A stretch of DNA of 64,000 bases. Source: Spongiactinospora sp. TRM90649 (GTDB lineage Bacteria > Actinomycetota > Actinomycetes > Streptosporangiales > Streptosporangiaceae). This document shows, piece by piece, positions 31,396-38,691 of the stretch. The stretch is taken from assembly GCF_029382225.1 (NCBI RefSeq), contig NZ_JARLTC010000028.1:62001-126000 (forward strand). Direction: 5' to 3'. Under the pieces are notes generated by a model, which had not been told where the DNA came from, ran no database searches, and saw only the letters and a program-made list of their open reading frames with translations. The translations under genes and the position numbers were made by a program. Numbering within the stretch: position 1 is the stretch's first letter; each line of letters starts with the position of its first letter.

Positions 31396-33480
31396 GTGGC
31401 GATCAATGTGGGCGAGCTGTTCGTCACCCTGGACCTGCGCGACCGGCAGTTCACGCACGCCCTGCGCCAGGCCGTGGAGAGCCTGAATCGCGACGGCGAC
31501 ACCCTGGAGCGCACCGCCTCCCGGCTGACCACATCGGTCGGCTCGATGCTCGGCGATCTTTCGCGGTACGGCATCGCGCTGGTCACCGCCGCCGCTCGGG
31601 TATCGGTGCTCGGCGCCGCCGCCTCGGGAGCGATCAGCGGAGTGACGTCGCTCGGTGCGGCCCTCGCCCCACTGGCCGGAGCACTGCTCGTACTGCCCGG
31701 AGTGGCGGCAGTCGGCGCAGTCGCCCTGAGCACGTTGAGCTTCGCACTCATCGGCGTGAAAGACGCCATCGCGGCGGCGCTCGGCGACGACCTGGTCAAG
31801 TTCGGCGAAGCGCTCGCCCGGTTGTCCCCGGCCGCCCAATCGGCGGCGTGGGAACTGCGGGCGCTCAAGCCGCTCATCGGCGCGATCCGCGTCACCGTTC
31901 AAGAAGCCCTGTTCGCACCGCTCGCCGGGCACCTCACGGCGCTCGCTGCGGTGCTGGCGGGACCGCTTACCTCGGGCATGGCCGCCGTCGCGGACGCTCT
32001 CGGCCGGGCGGCGGCGCGAGCGGCGGAGTTCGCTCGCAGCGCGCTGGCGGTCTCCGCCGTGGGCACGGTGTTCGCCGCTACTCGCTCGATCATCGACTCC
32101 CTGTCGGCGGCGATCGTGCCGCTCGGCAGCGGCCTGGCTCGGCTCGTCGCCTTGGGCGCTCTGTTCGCCGCGTCGCTCGCCCCCGCCGTCGCTCAGGTCG
32201 CCGCCCGGTTCGGCGAATGGCTGAGTGCCGCTGTCACCTCGGGGCGGGCACTGGGATGGATGCGGGGCGCGGTGCAGGTGTTCGTGCAGCTCGCCGCCAT
32301 CGCCCGTGACGTGTGGGGCATCCTCGGCGGGATCTTCACCGCCATGCGCGGCGCGGGCGGCGATGCGCTCGGCGCGATCGGCATCGTGCTCGACCGGCTC
32401 AACGCCTGGGTGAACAGCCCGGCCGGGCAGGGGGCGCTGACGGCGGTGTTCGTGGCAATGGCCCAGGCCGCGCGGGCGCTCGGTCCGGTCCTGGCCGCGC
32501 TCGGTGCGGGTATCGGCGCTCTCGCACCGCTCATCGGAGCGCTGGCCGTGCAGATCGGCCCCATCCTGACCGACGCCATCAACGCGCTGGTCCCGGCGCT
32601 GGCCGCCCTGTTTCCCGGCCTGAGCGCCGTCTTCGCGGCACTCGGCCAGGCGGTGATCGCCCTGGCCCCTGCGCTGGTGCCACTCGGCCACGCGATCAGC
32701 GCCGTCATGATCGCCATCTCTCCACTGATCCCGGTGGTCGGCCAGCTCGCCGCTCTGCTGGCGACCGTGCTCGCCGATGCGGTGCAGCAGATCGTGCAGC
32801 AGACCGGCGGCGACCTGGTGAACGCGCTCATCCAGCTCGCACCACACCTGGGATCACTGATCACGAGCTTCGCCGGCCTGCTGCCGCAGATCGTGCCGAT
32901 CCTGCCGCCGCTGATCACGCTGGTGCGCGACCTGCTGCCTCCGCTCACCGCCCTGGTGGAGGCGGTGTCCCGGCTGCTGCGCGGCGACTTCATCGGCGCA
33001 CTCGACGCGGCCGGCCGCGCGATCCTCGGCTTCTTGTCGGTGGTCGGCAATCTCGGCTGGGAGCTACTGAACGGACTGTGGCATGGCATCCAGTCGGCCG
33101 AGTTGTGGTTCCGCGACGTGATCTACAACTTCTTCCGCTCGATCATGCCCGACTGGGTGCGCCAGGCTCTCGGCATCAGCTCGCCCAGCAGGGTGTTCAT
33201 GGAAATCGGCCGTCAGACGATGCTCGGCATGAGCACCGGCATGCTCGGTCAGTCCAAGCGGGTGCTCGCCGACGCACGTCGCATCGCGCACCGGCTGAGC
33301 GGCGCGTTCGCACCCGAGCTGGGCGTCGATCTGGGCTCGACCGGCCAGGCCGCCATCGGCGCAGGCCGGGGCGGCAGCCCGGTGAACATCCAGGTCACCA
33401 CGATCAACCCGGTGGCCGAGCCAACCAGCGAAGTCGTCAATCGGGGCCTCGCCTATGCCGGACTCCTGGGGGTGTTGTAG
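31396..33480 (+). CDS. tape measure protein 2 (tandem paralogue)
   Basis: A 694-residue protein starting MAINVGELFVTLDLRDRQF, matching the first tape measure at its start (M-A-x-N-V-G-E-L-x-x-T-x-x-L-R-D). It also matches in the C-terminal domain (LLNGLWHGIQSAELWFRDV...MPDWVRQALGISSPSRVFMEIGRQTMLGMSTGML) and at the end (VNRGLAYAGLLG). The middle diverges: long Ala/Leu helical stretches without the Gln/Pro repeats of copy 1. GGAGG precedes GTG 31396. It overlaps the Dit gene by 1 bp. Either both are virion tape measures or one has specialised. Confidence 0.82.
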   Translation: MAINVGELFVTLDLRDRQFTHALRQAVESLNRDGDTLERTASRLTTSVGSMLGDLSRYGIALVTAAARVSVLGAAASGAISGVTSLGAALAPLAGALLVLPGVAAVGAVALSTLSFALIGVKDAIAAALGDDLVKFGEALARLSPAAQSAAWELRALKPLIGAIRVTVQEALFAPLAGHLTALAAVLAGPLTSGMAAVADALGRAAARAAEFARSALAVSAVGTVFAATRSIIDSLSAAIVPLGSGLARLVALGALFAASLAPAVAQVAARFGEWLSAAVTSGRALGWMRGAVQVFVQLAAIARDVWGILGGIFTAMRGAGGDALGAIGIVLDRLNAWVNSPAGQGALTAVFVAMAQAARALGPVLAALGAGIGALAPLIGALAVQIGPILTDAINALVPALAALFPGLSAVFAALGQAVIALAPALVPLGHAISAVMIAISPLIPVVGQLAALLATVLADAVQQIVQQTGGDLVNALIQLAPHLGSLITSFAGLLPQIVPILPPLITLVRDLLPPLTALVEAVSRLLRGDFIGALDAAGRAILGFLSVVGNLGWELLNGLWHGIQSAELWFRDVIYNFFRSIMPDWVRQALGISSPSRVFMEIGRQTMLGMSTGMLGQSKRVLADARRIAHRLSGAFAPELGVDLGSTGQAAIGAGRGGSPVNIQVTTINPVAEPTSEVVNRGLAYAGLLGVL

Positions 33481-34349
33481 TGCCGACGTACACGCTCGAC
33501 GGCGTGCCTCTGACCCACCCTGCGGGCTGCTGGCGGCTCAAGGTCGGCACCAAGCGTCGTCCCCTTCCGGGCGTTCGCGCCGTGTCGGTCGTGGTTCCCG
33601 GCCGCCACGGTCAGATCCCTGTCTACGGCCTGGACCTGGAGACCACGACACTGCCGCTGGCCTGTGCCGTCTATGGCCGCACCCCCGCAGGCGCGGACGG
33701 CGGCCACGAGCAGATGGAACACAACCTGGAAGCGCTCGGCGCACTGCTGGGGGAGCGAAACCGGCTGATGCTCCTGCGGTACGAAGCGGGAGCGATCGTC
33801 CGCGTGGCCGAAGTGATGGTGGAGGCGGTCTCCGAGCCCGAGGTCAACGTCGGTGCGGCCATAGCCCGGTTCACGGCCATGCTCACCATCCCCGGTGTGC
33901 TGTGGCGCGATGAGGTGACGGCCACGTGGGCGGGCAGCGCGAACGCCGCCGCTCAGGTGGTGACGCCACTGGCGGGCTCAACAGGGCCGATCGTCGATGC
34001 GCTGGTACGGATCACCGGTCCTGTGGTGAACCCGTCCGTGAAGGACGTGGCCAGCGGCGGCACCATCTCGCGGGCCTCCGGTGTGCTTGCCGGTGAGCGG
34101 CTGCTGATCGACTGTGCCGCCATGCGGGCCGCTCTTGTGGACAGCGACACCTGGGACCTGGAGGCGGGTGACAACGTGACGGGGGAGATCCAGGCGACGG
34201 GGCCGGGTAGCGCGTTCCGGTGGCTTCACCTGACGTCGGCGGTCGCGCTGGGGGATCCACACTCGCGGGCGGTGCTGGTCACCTCAACCGCCAGCTCAAC
34301 CAGCGTTGCGTCGGCGCTGGAGATCAGAGCGCGGCGATCATTCCTCTGA
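33480..34349 (+). CDS. distal tail protein (Dit-like)
   Basis: A 289-residue protein from GTG 33480, which overlaps the tape-measure stop. YTLDGVPLTHPAGCWRLKVGTKRRPLPGVRAVSVVVPGRHGQIPVYGLDLETTTLPLACAVYG is the N-terminal Dit/phage tail-family pattern, with NRLMLLRYEAGAIVRVAEVMVEAV in the central belt. The C-terminal half is a galectin-like beta domain (IVDALVRITGPVVNPSVKDVASGGTISRA; WDLEAGDNVTGEIQATG). It forms the hub at the tail tip. Confidence 0.82.
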   Translation: MPTYTLDGVPLTHPAGCWRLKVGTKRRPLPGVRAVSVVVPGRHGQIPVYGLDLETTTLPLACAVYGRTPAGADGGHEQMEHNLEALGALLGERNRLMLLRYEAGAIVRVAEVMVEAVSEPEVNVGAAIARFTAMLTIPGVLWRDEVTATWAGSANAAAQVVTPLAGSTGPIVDALVRITGPVVNPSVKDVASGGTISRASGVLAGERLLIDCAAMRAALVDSDTWDLEAGDNVTGEIQATGPGSAFRWLHLTSAVALGDPHSRAVLVTSTASSTSVASALEIRARRSFL

Positions 34350-34602
34350 GCTGGGATTATCTCCGTGCGGCTGCGTCCCAACGTACCGAAGAGAGAACAA
34401 GCCGCCGATCTGCAGAGTGGATAGCAACCAGTTCCGGCAACTTATAGGCTACGACGGAAGCTATATCAACGATTCGAGAAGAGATAATTAGCGAAAATTT
34501 CTGATATGCCGAGAACTATAAAACTAGTCGAAAAAAACGATCGAAAAATAAGAACCGTGAGCCCTGGGTCCCACTAGGTTGTAGCATGTACTTAAGCAGG
34601 AA

Positions 34603-34702
34603 ACCTCCGGCGGTGGAACACCGCCGGAGGTCTGTGACCCGCTATGGCTGCTAACTCGTGCGGGTCCTGCGCGGACTGGGGTTCGGGTGGCACTGCCACC
34701 CG
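34603..34702. ncRNA. three-hairpin structured element
   Basis: Three stems lie in a row. ACCTCCGGCGGT (34603-34614) pairs with ACCGCCGGAGGT (34620-34631), 12 bp. GACCCGC (34636-34642) pairs with GCGGGTC (34660-34666). CGGGTGGCA (34684-34692) pairs with TGCCACCCG (34694-34702), 9 bp. It lies just downstream of the opposite-strand micro-gene, so it could be its terminator region. It could equally be a structured RNA or attenuator for the late operon. No U-tract follows on the plus strand; TTTCC follows on the minus strand. Confidence 0.45.
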
Positions 34703-34705
34703 GCC

Positions 34706-34798
34706 CTAGCTCCGGAACACCCAATCCAGGATCATAAGAAGCAGTTGCATAAGCAACAGCAACTCCTCCCGACTCAGGTCCTCCGGCGACTCGGCCAT
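34706..34798 (-). CDS. 30-residue micro-protein in the insert
   Basis: ATG at 34798 is preceded on the minus strand by GGGAAGGGGAGAT, a strong ribosome-binding site at ideal spacing. The frame stops with TAG at 34706. The acidic start (MAESPEDLSREE) leads into a Leu/Met-rich helix ending DWVFRS, which could be membrane-associated or a small coiled interaction helix. Opposite orientation to the late genes and the following hairpins suggest an independently expressed moron. It is too short for a family assignment. Confidence 0.5.
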   Translation of the reverse strand: MAESPEDLSREELLLLMQLLLMILDWVFRS

Positions 34799-35173
34799 AT
34801 CTCCCCTTCCCGTGGCGGACCGACCCCTCGGGCGAGGAGCCAGAGAACGACCTCGGTTACCGGTCGCCCCCCGGGCGACCGACAAAGCGGAGTATCACTC
34901 GAATCTCGCCTCAGTTTACAGCCCGGCGATTCCCGGCGTGGTCTTCATGGCGACTCCGGCCAGTTTTTCCGCGCAATTACTCGAAGCCGGCCGCTAGAAC
35001 AACAGGCCAACCATGATCGACAATACGTAAAGCCCTGAGCGCCGCTCTGCGGGGCGGAGTCTCGGACGCATCCCTTCACATTCGGGTCGGCATATTCGTG
35101 CGCCAGCGTGGATTCTAGGGCTGCGTAACTTGTCCTACTTTAGCGCCGTAGCGACATCAATGCTTTTAATGCA

Positions 35174-35201
35174 TTGACTTGCGTGCAACTGTCACTATGT
35201 G
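35174..35201 (+). promoter_or_regulatory. promoter-like sequence upstream of first tail-tip gene
   Basis: TTGACT (35174-35179), 16 bp, TATGTG (35196-35201), about 65 bp before the tail-tip start. It overlaps a small inverted repeat, CAATGC/GCATTG (35158-35176). It would restart transcription downstream of the insert. Confidence 0.45.
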
Positions 35202-35265
35202 CAGATTAATCCACTTTGCGAAGCCTGTGCACGACCCGAAGAAACGGCTCCGCCATGGGGGTGCC

Positions 35266-38016
35266 ATGTTCGAGCTGCGCCTTGCCGTCCACGTGCCCAG
35301 CGGTGACCGCCTTGGCCCCCTGCCGCATCCCCTGGCCTTCGAGGCAGGCTGGCCGCTCGGCGATGTGCCCGCCCTCAAGCTCACCTCCAGCGGCATAGCC
35401 GCAGGCGGCGACCTGCTCTCCGAGCCCTGTGAGGTGGCGGTCGAGTGGTCGCAGGACGGCGCCGCCTGGACTGAGGCCCCCGATAGCCGATTCCTCCTGA
35501 TCAAGCGCCGCAAAGACGGAGCCGACCGCGCTGCCGTCTCCCGGTTCGAGCTGCCGGGCTGGATCTGGCAGCTCCGCAAGGCCGTCCTGTACCCCGGTGA
35601 CGCGCCGCTGGTGGGCGGCAAGCGCGCGTTCCTGAGCGCCACGCCAGGCGCGATCCTTCAAACAATGCTGTCCGAGGCGCAGACCAGGGGAGCGGTGCCC
35701 GGTGTGGTGTGGGACTTCACACCGACCATCGACAGCAACGGCGATCCCTGGGCGAAGATCCTCACGATCTCCTACCAGCCCGGTATGGACACCCTGACCG
35801 TGCTGATCAACCTGCACGAGCAGGGCGTGTGCGATTTCCGCACGCTCGGTCGCACGGTCCAGGTGTTCAACCCCGACACCGAACTGGGCCGCGACCTGGC
35901 CACCGTCCCCGCGCCGGTGGACCTGCGCCTCGGGCGCGACGTGGTCGAGGCGCCGCAGACCGGCACCTTGGAAGATCGCGCCAGCGCGGTCCTGGTCGTC
36001 GGTGACAACGGCTTCCGCGAGGAGTACACCTCGCCAGCGCACGGGCCGTGGGGACGATGGGAAACCTATATCGGGCACGGCGGGGTGAGCGATCCGGGCA
36101 CCGCCGCCCTGCTCGCCGAGTCTGCCCTGGCCAGAGCTGGGGCGGAGCGGGTGCAACGCACCTGCGGTATCACGATCACACCAGGCACCCGCTGGCTGCC
36201 GTGGCGGGACTACCGGCCAGGCGACCGCATCCTCGCCCCCGGCGAGGGCGGCATGGCGAGCATGCGTGTGCGTCAAATGACGCTCACCCGCGATCAGCGC
36301 GGCGTGCTCGGCGGAAGCCTGGTGCTGAACGATCGCCTGCTGGAGCGCGAGATCCGGCTGGCCCGCCGCACTTCGGGCATCGTCGGCGGCTCGACCGCCA
36401 CTGGCGGGTCAGGTGCGCAGCCCGCGCCCGAAGCACCCGCGCCGCGCACGCCCGCCGCGCCCGGCGGTTTGATCGTCGATCCGACCCCCTACATCGACGA
36501 GGCCGGCTTCCCACGTGGCCAGATCACCGCGGCCTGGGGCGTGGTGACCGCTGACGTCAACGGCGTGGCACTCGACGTGGGCGGCTACGAGCTGTTCATG
36601 CGCGTCAACGAGGTCGGCGCGCTGTGGTTCCTTGTTGCCGTCACCGAGGCCGACGACCTCAGCGTCACCTTCAGCCCCCTGGTGATCGGCCAGCAGTATC
36701 AGTTCAAGGTACGCGCCGTGAACCTGGGCAAGCGCGGGCCGTTCTCCGGCTCGGTCGCGGTGACCGTCCCCGACGACACGGACGCGCCGCCGGTGCCCAC
36801 TGCGCCCGTGCTCGCCACCCGGTTGGGCGTGGTGCATGTCGAATGGGACGGCATGGGCGCCGGGGCCGCCCCGATGCCGACCGACTTCCACCGCGTCGTG
36901 GTCGAGATGCAGGACCCGCTCGCACCGGGCTGGTCGGAGATCGGTTATTTGGAAGCGGCCGGAAGCATCGTGGTACCGGGCTTGCCGTACGGGCAGGACA
37001 GGGAGTTCTCCTTCACCGCCATCGACCGCAGCGGCAATGCCTCGGCCCAATCGGTGACGGCGACCATCGCCACCGCGCCGCTCGTGCTCGGGGACGCCGC
37101 GAACTCCTCGATCGCCACCGGCAACCTGGTGGCGAACGCGGTCACCGCGTCGAAGATCGCTGCCGGAGCGGTCGAGGCGTCGCACATCGCTGCGAACGCC
37201 GTGACGGCGGCCAAGCTCGAAGCCGTGCTGACGCTCACCACCCGCCTGGTCGCGGGCAACCCCTCCGGTGCACGCGTCGAGCTGCGCGACACCGGTCTTG
37301 CGGCCTTCGACGGCGGGGGCATGCAGACCGTCTCCATCTCATCAGCGTCCGGCGCGGTCACCATCATCGGCCAGCTTGCCACCGGCACCATTGGCCGGCG
37401 CATCGTGGTCAACCCGGCGGGCGCGGCCGACCCGGAGGTCAGGTTCTATCCCGGATCCGGCGTGAACTACGCCCGCATCTGGACCGACACCGACGCCGCG
37501 ATCCGGCTGTACTCGGGCACCAGCCCAGACGGCACCCGCCGTAGCGAGGTCATCCAGCGCGGCGACGAGTGGCGCATGCACATGGTGCAGAGCAGCGACG
37601 GCCTGGCGGGCGGCGGCTACATGTTCGCCCAGCCCGAACGGCTGGAGGTCGGCTACAACGACATCGGCGGCCGGTTGAACAGGTGGCTGTTCGCCAAAGG
37701 CAGTGAACTGTCCAGCGGCACGGGCTACACGCAGTTCCGGGGCACCTTCCATTACGACACTGGCGCGGGGCTGGCGATGTTCGCCCGCAATCTGACGACC
37801 CCCGCATCCTCGCACTTCGTGGCGTTCAACGTCACCCTTCAGTCCACGCCACGGCTGGTCATCACCGCCGACAATCCCAGCCCATCGAACCTGATCTTCC
37901 ATGTGGCCTCACCCAGCACAACCGGCTTCACCCTGCGCAGTCACCTGACCGGCGGCGGGACCACCTTCATCACCTTGCTGTACTGCTGGATCTGGCGGCA
38001 GCACGGCGTGGCCTGA
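35266..38016 (+). CDS. tail-tip / fibre protein 1 (Gp37-like N-terminus, FN3 domains)
   Basis: A 916-residue protein. ATG 35266 follows GGGGGTG. Residues about 1-400 form the hub-type domain (ELRLAVHVPSGDRLGPL, WLWQLRKAVLYPG-like, TLEDRASAVLVVGDNG, WLPWRDYRPGDRILAPG). Residues about 405-605 contain two fibronectin-III-like domains (ITAAWGVVTADVNGVALDVGGYELF; VVHVEWDGMGAGAAPMPTDFHRVVVEM). Residues about 615-660 have short ANAVTASKIAAGA-type repeats that start a trimeric fibre, followed by a beta-rich tip. It is likely the tail-associated baseplate and fibre protein. It is closely paralogous to 38666-41461. Confidence 0.78.
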   Translation: MFELRLAVHVPSGDRLGPLPHPLAFEAGWPLGDVPALKLTSSGIAAGGDLLSEPCEVAVEWSQDGAAWTEAPDSRFLLIKRRKDGADRAAVSRFELPGWIWQLRKAVLYPGDAPLVGGKRAFLSATPGAILQTMLSEAQTRGAVPGVVWDFTPTIDSNGDPWAKILTISYQPGMDTLTVLINLHEQGVCDFRTLGRTVQVFNPDTELGRDLATVPAPVDLRLGRDVVEAPQTGTLEDRASAVLVVGDNGFREEYTSPAHGPWGRWETYIGHGGVSDPGTAALLAESALARAGAERVQRTCGITITPGTRWLPWRDYRPGDRILAPGEGGMASMRVRQMTLTRDQRGVLGGSLVLNDRLLEREIRLARRTSGIVGGSTATGGSGAQPAPEAPAPRTPAAPGGLIVDPTPYIDEAGFPRGQITAAWGVVTADVNGVALDVGGYELFMRVNEVGALWFLVAVTEADDLSVTFSPLVIGQQYQFKVRAVNLGKRGPFSGSVAVTVPDDTDAPPVPTAPVLATRLGVVHVEWDGMGAGAAPMPTDFHRVVVEMQDPLAPGWSEIGYLEAAGSIVVPGLPYGQDREFSFTAIDRSGNASAQSVTATIATAPLVLGDAANSSIATGNLVANAVTASKIAAGAVEASHIAANAVTAAKLEAVLTLTTRLVAGNPSGARVELRDTGLAAFDGGGMQTVSISSASGAVTIIGQLATGTIGRRIVVNPAGAADPEVRFYPGSGVNYARIWTDTDAAIRLYSGTSPDGTRRSEVIQRGDEWRMHMVQSSDGLAGGGYMFAQPERLEVGYNDIGGRLNRWLFAKGSELSSGTGYTQFRGTFHYDTGAGLAMFARNLTTPASSHFVAFNVTLQSTPRLVITADNPSPSNLIFHVASPSTTGFTLRSHLTGGGTTFITLLYCWIWRQHGVA

Positions 38017-38029
38017 AAGGAACGGACGA

Positions 38030-38518
38030 ATGGCCATGCGCGCCTGGCGCATCGTGCGCGCCAACGACGACGGGCAGACATGGACGATCCTGTACGAGCC
38101 GGTCGGCGACGGCCACGAACACCCTGGCACGGTCGCGGTGAGCATCCCGAAAGTCGCCTTCGAGATCCGCGCCGCCGAGCACGGGCTCAAAGATGTCGAT
38201 GAGGTGATCGAGGCCCTGCTGTATGAGCCGCTGCTGACCTGGATGTACGCCGAAGGCGATCCGGATGTGCAGGTGCGACTGGAAGGCGACGCACCGAGTG
38301 CCCGCGCACGCCTGCTCGACCAGATCGAGGCATGTCGCCAGCGCTACGGCCAGGTGATCACCGAGCCGATGGAGACCAGTGCGCATGCTCGGCGCACGAG
38401 CCCGCCCGCCGATCCGTTGCGGGCGCTGCGCGAAAGCGTGCGCATCGACCCGGTGCGGGTCGCCGGTCTGCGCGTGGAGATCGACGGCTTGCTGGCCGCA
38501 CACGAAGGCGGCGCGTGA
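38030..38518 (+). CDS. tail-module accessory protein, copy 1
   Basis: A 162-residue protein. AVSIPKVAFEIRAAEHGLKDVDEVIEALLYEPLL matches a segment of the protein at 41498 (STFEWRAAEYGIDPDDLETLLDVILHEPYI). Both end with a ...DPLR/DPI...R.DPVRVA... segment. It is probably a virion or tail-assembly protein, since each tail-tip gene is followed by one. An AAGGAACGG site precedes the ATG. Confidence 0.7.
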   Translation: MAMRAWRIVRANDDGQTWTILYEPVGDGHEHPGTVAVSIPKVAFEIRAAEHGLKDVDEVIEALLYEPLLTWMYAEGDPDVQVRLEGDAPSARARLLDQIEACRQRYGQVITEPMETSAHARRTSPPADPLRALRESVRIDPVRVAGLRVEIDGLLAAHEGGA

Positions 38519-38691
38519 CCCAGCCTGGCGACCTGCACGTGGACCTGACCGCCGTGGTGAACGTGCTGCGCCGCCGCATCGATGCGCTGACCTACGAGAA
38601 CGCCGTGCTGTCCGCCGCCGTGGACCAGCTTCAAGCACGCGTCAACGAACAGGGCGGGGGACGCGGTGCCGCAGGTGATCATTCCCGGTGA
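38515..38691 (+). CDS. 58-residue coiled-coil protein
   Basis: GTG 38515 overlaps the previous stop. It is one amphipathic helix (DLTAVVNVLRRRIDALTYENAVLSAAVDQLQARVNEQ) with leucine-zipper spacing, followed by a Gly-rich tail. It overlaps the next tail-tip gene by 26 bp. In the second module the corresponding position holds a coiled-coil membrane protein (42181). Confidence 0.65.
   Translation: MTQPGDLHVDLTAVVNVLRRRIDALTYENAVLSAAVDQLQARVNEQGGGRGAAGDHSR

Larger units (their letters stand above)
34350..35265. other. 0.9-kb AT-richer insert within the tail genes
   Basis: This gap interrupts an otherwise gapless late operon between the Dit and tail-tip genes. GC is clearly lower at 34440-34600 and 35080-35220. 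It holds three consecutive hairpins (34603-34702), a 30-codon gene on the opposite strand (34706-34798) and promoter-like sequence before the tail-tip gene (35174-35201). The rest shows nothing I can support. The layout matches a small moron-type insertion. Confidence 0.6.

Noticed and set aside
34812..34997. 61-codon plus-strand frame in the tail insert
   Set aside because: No ribosome-binding site, mixed composition, and no similarity to anything recognised.
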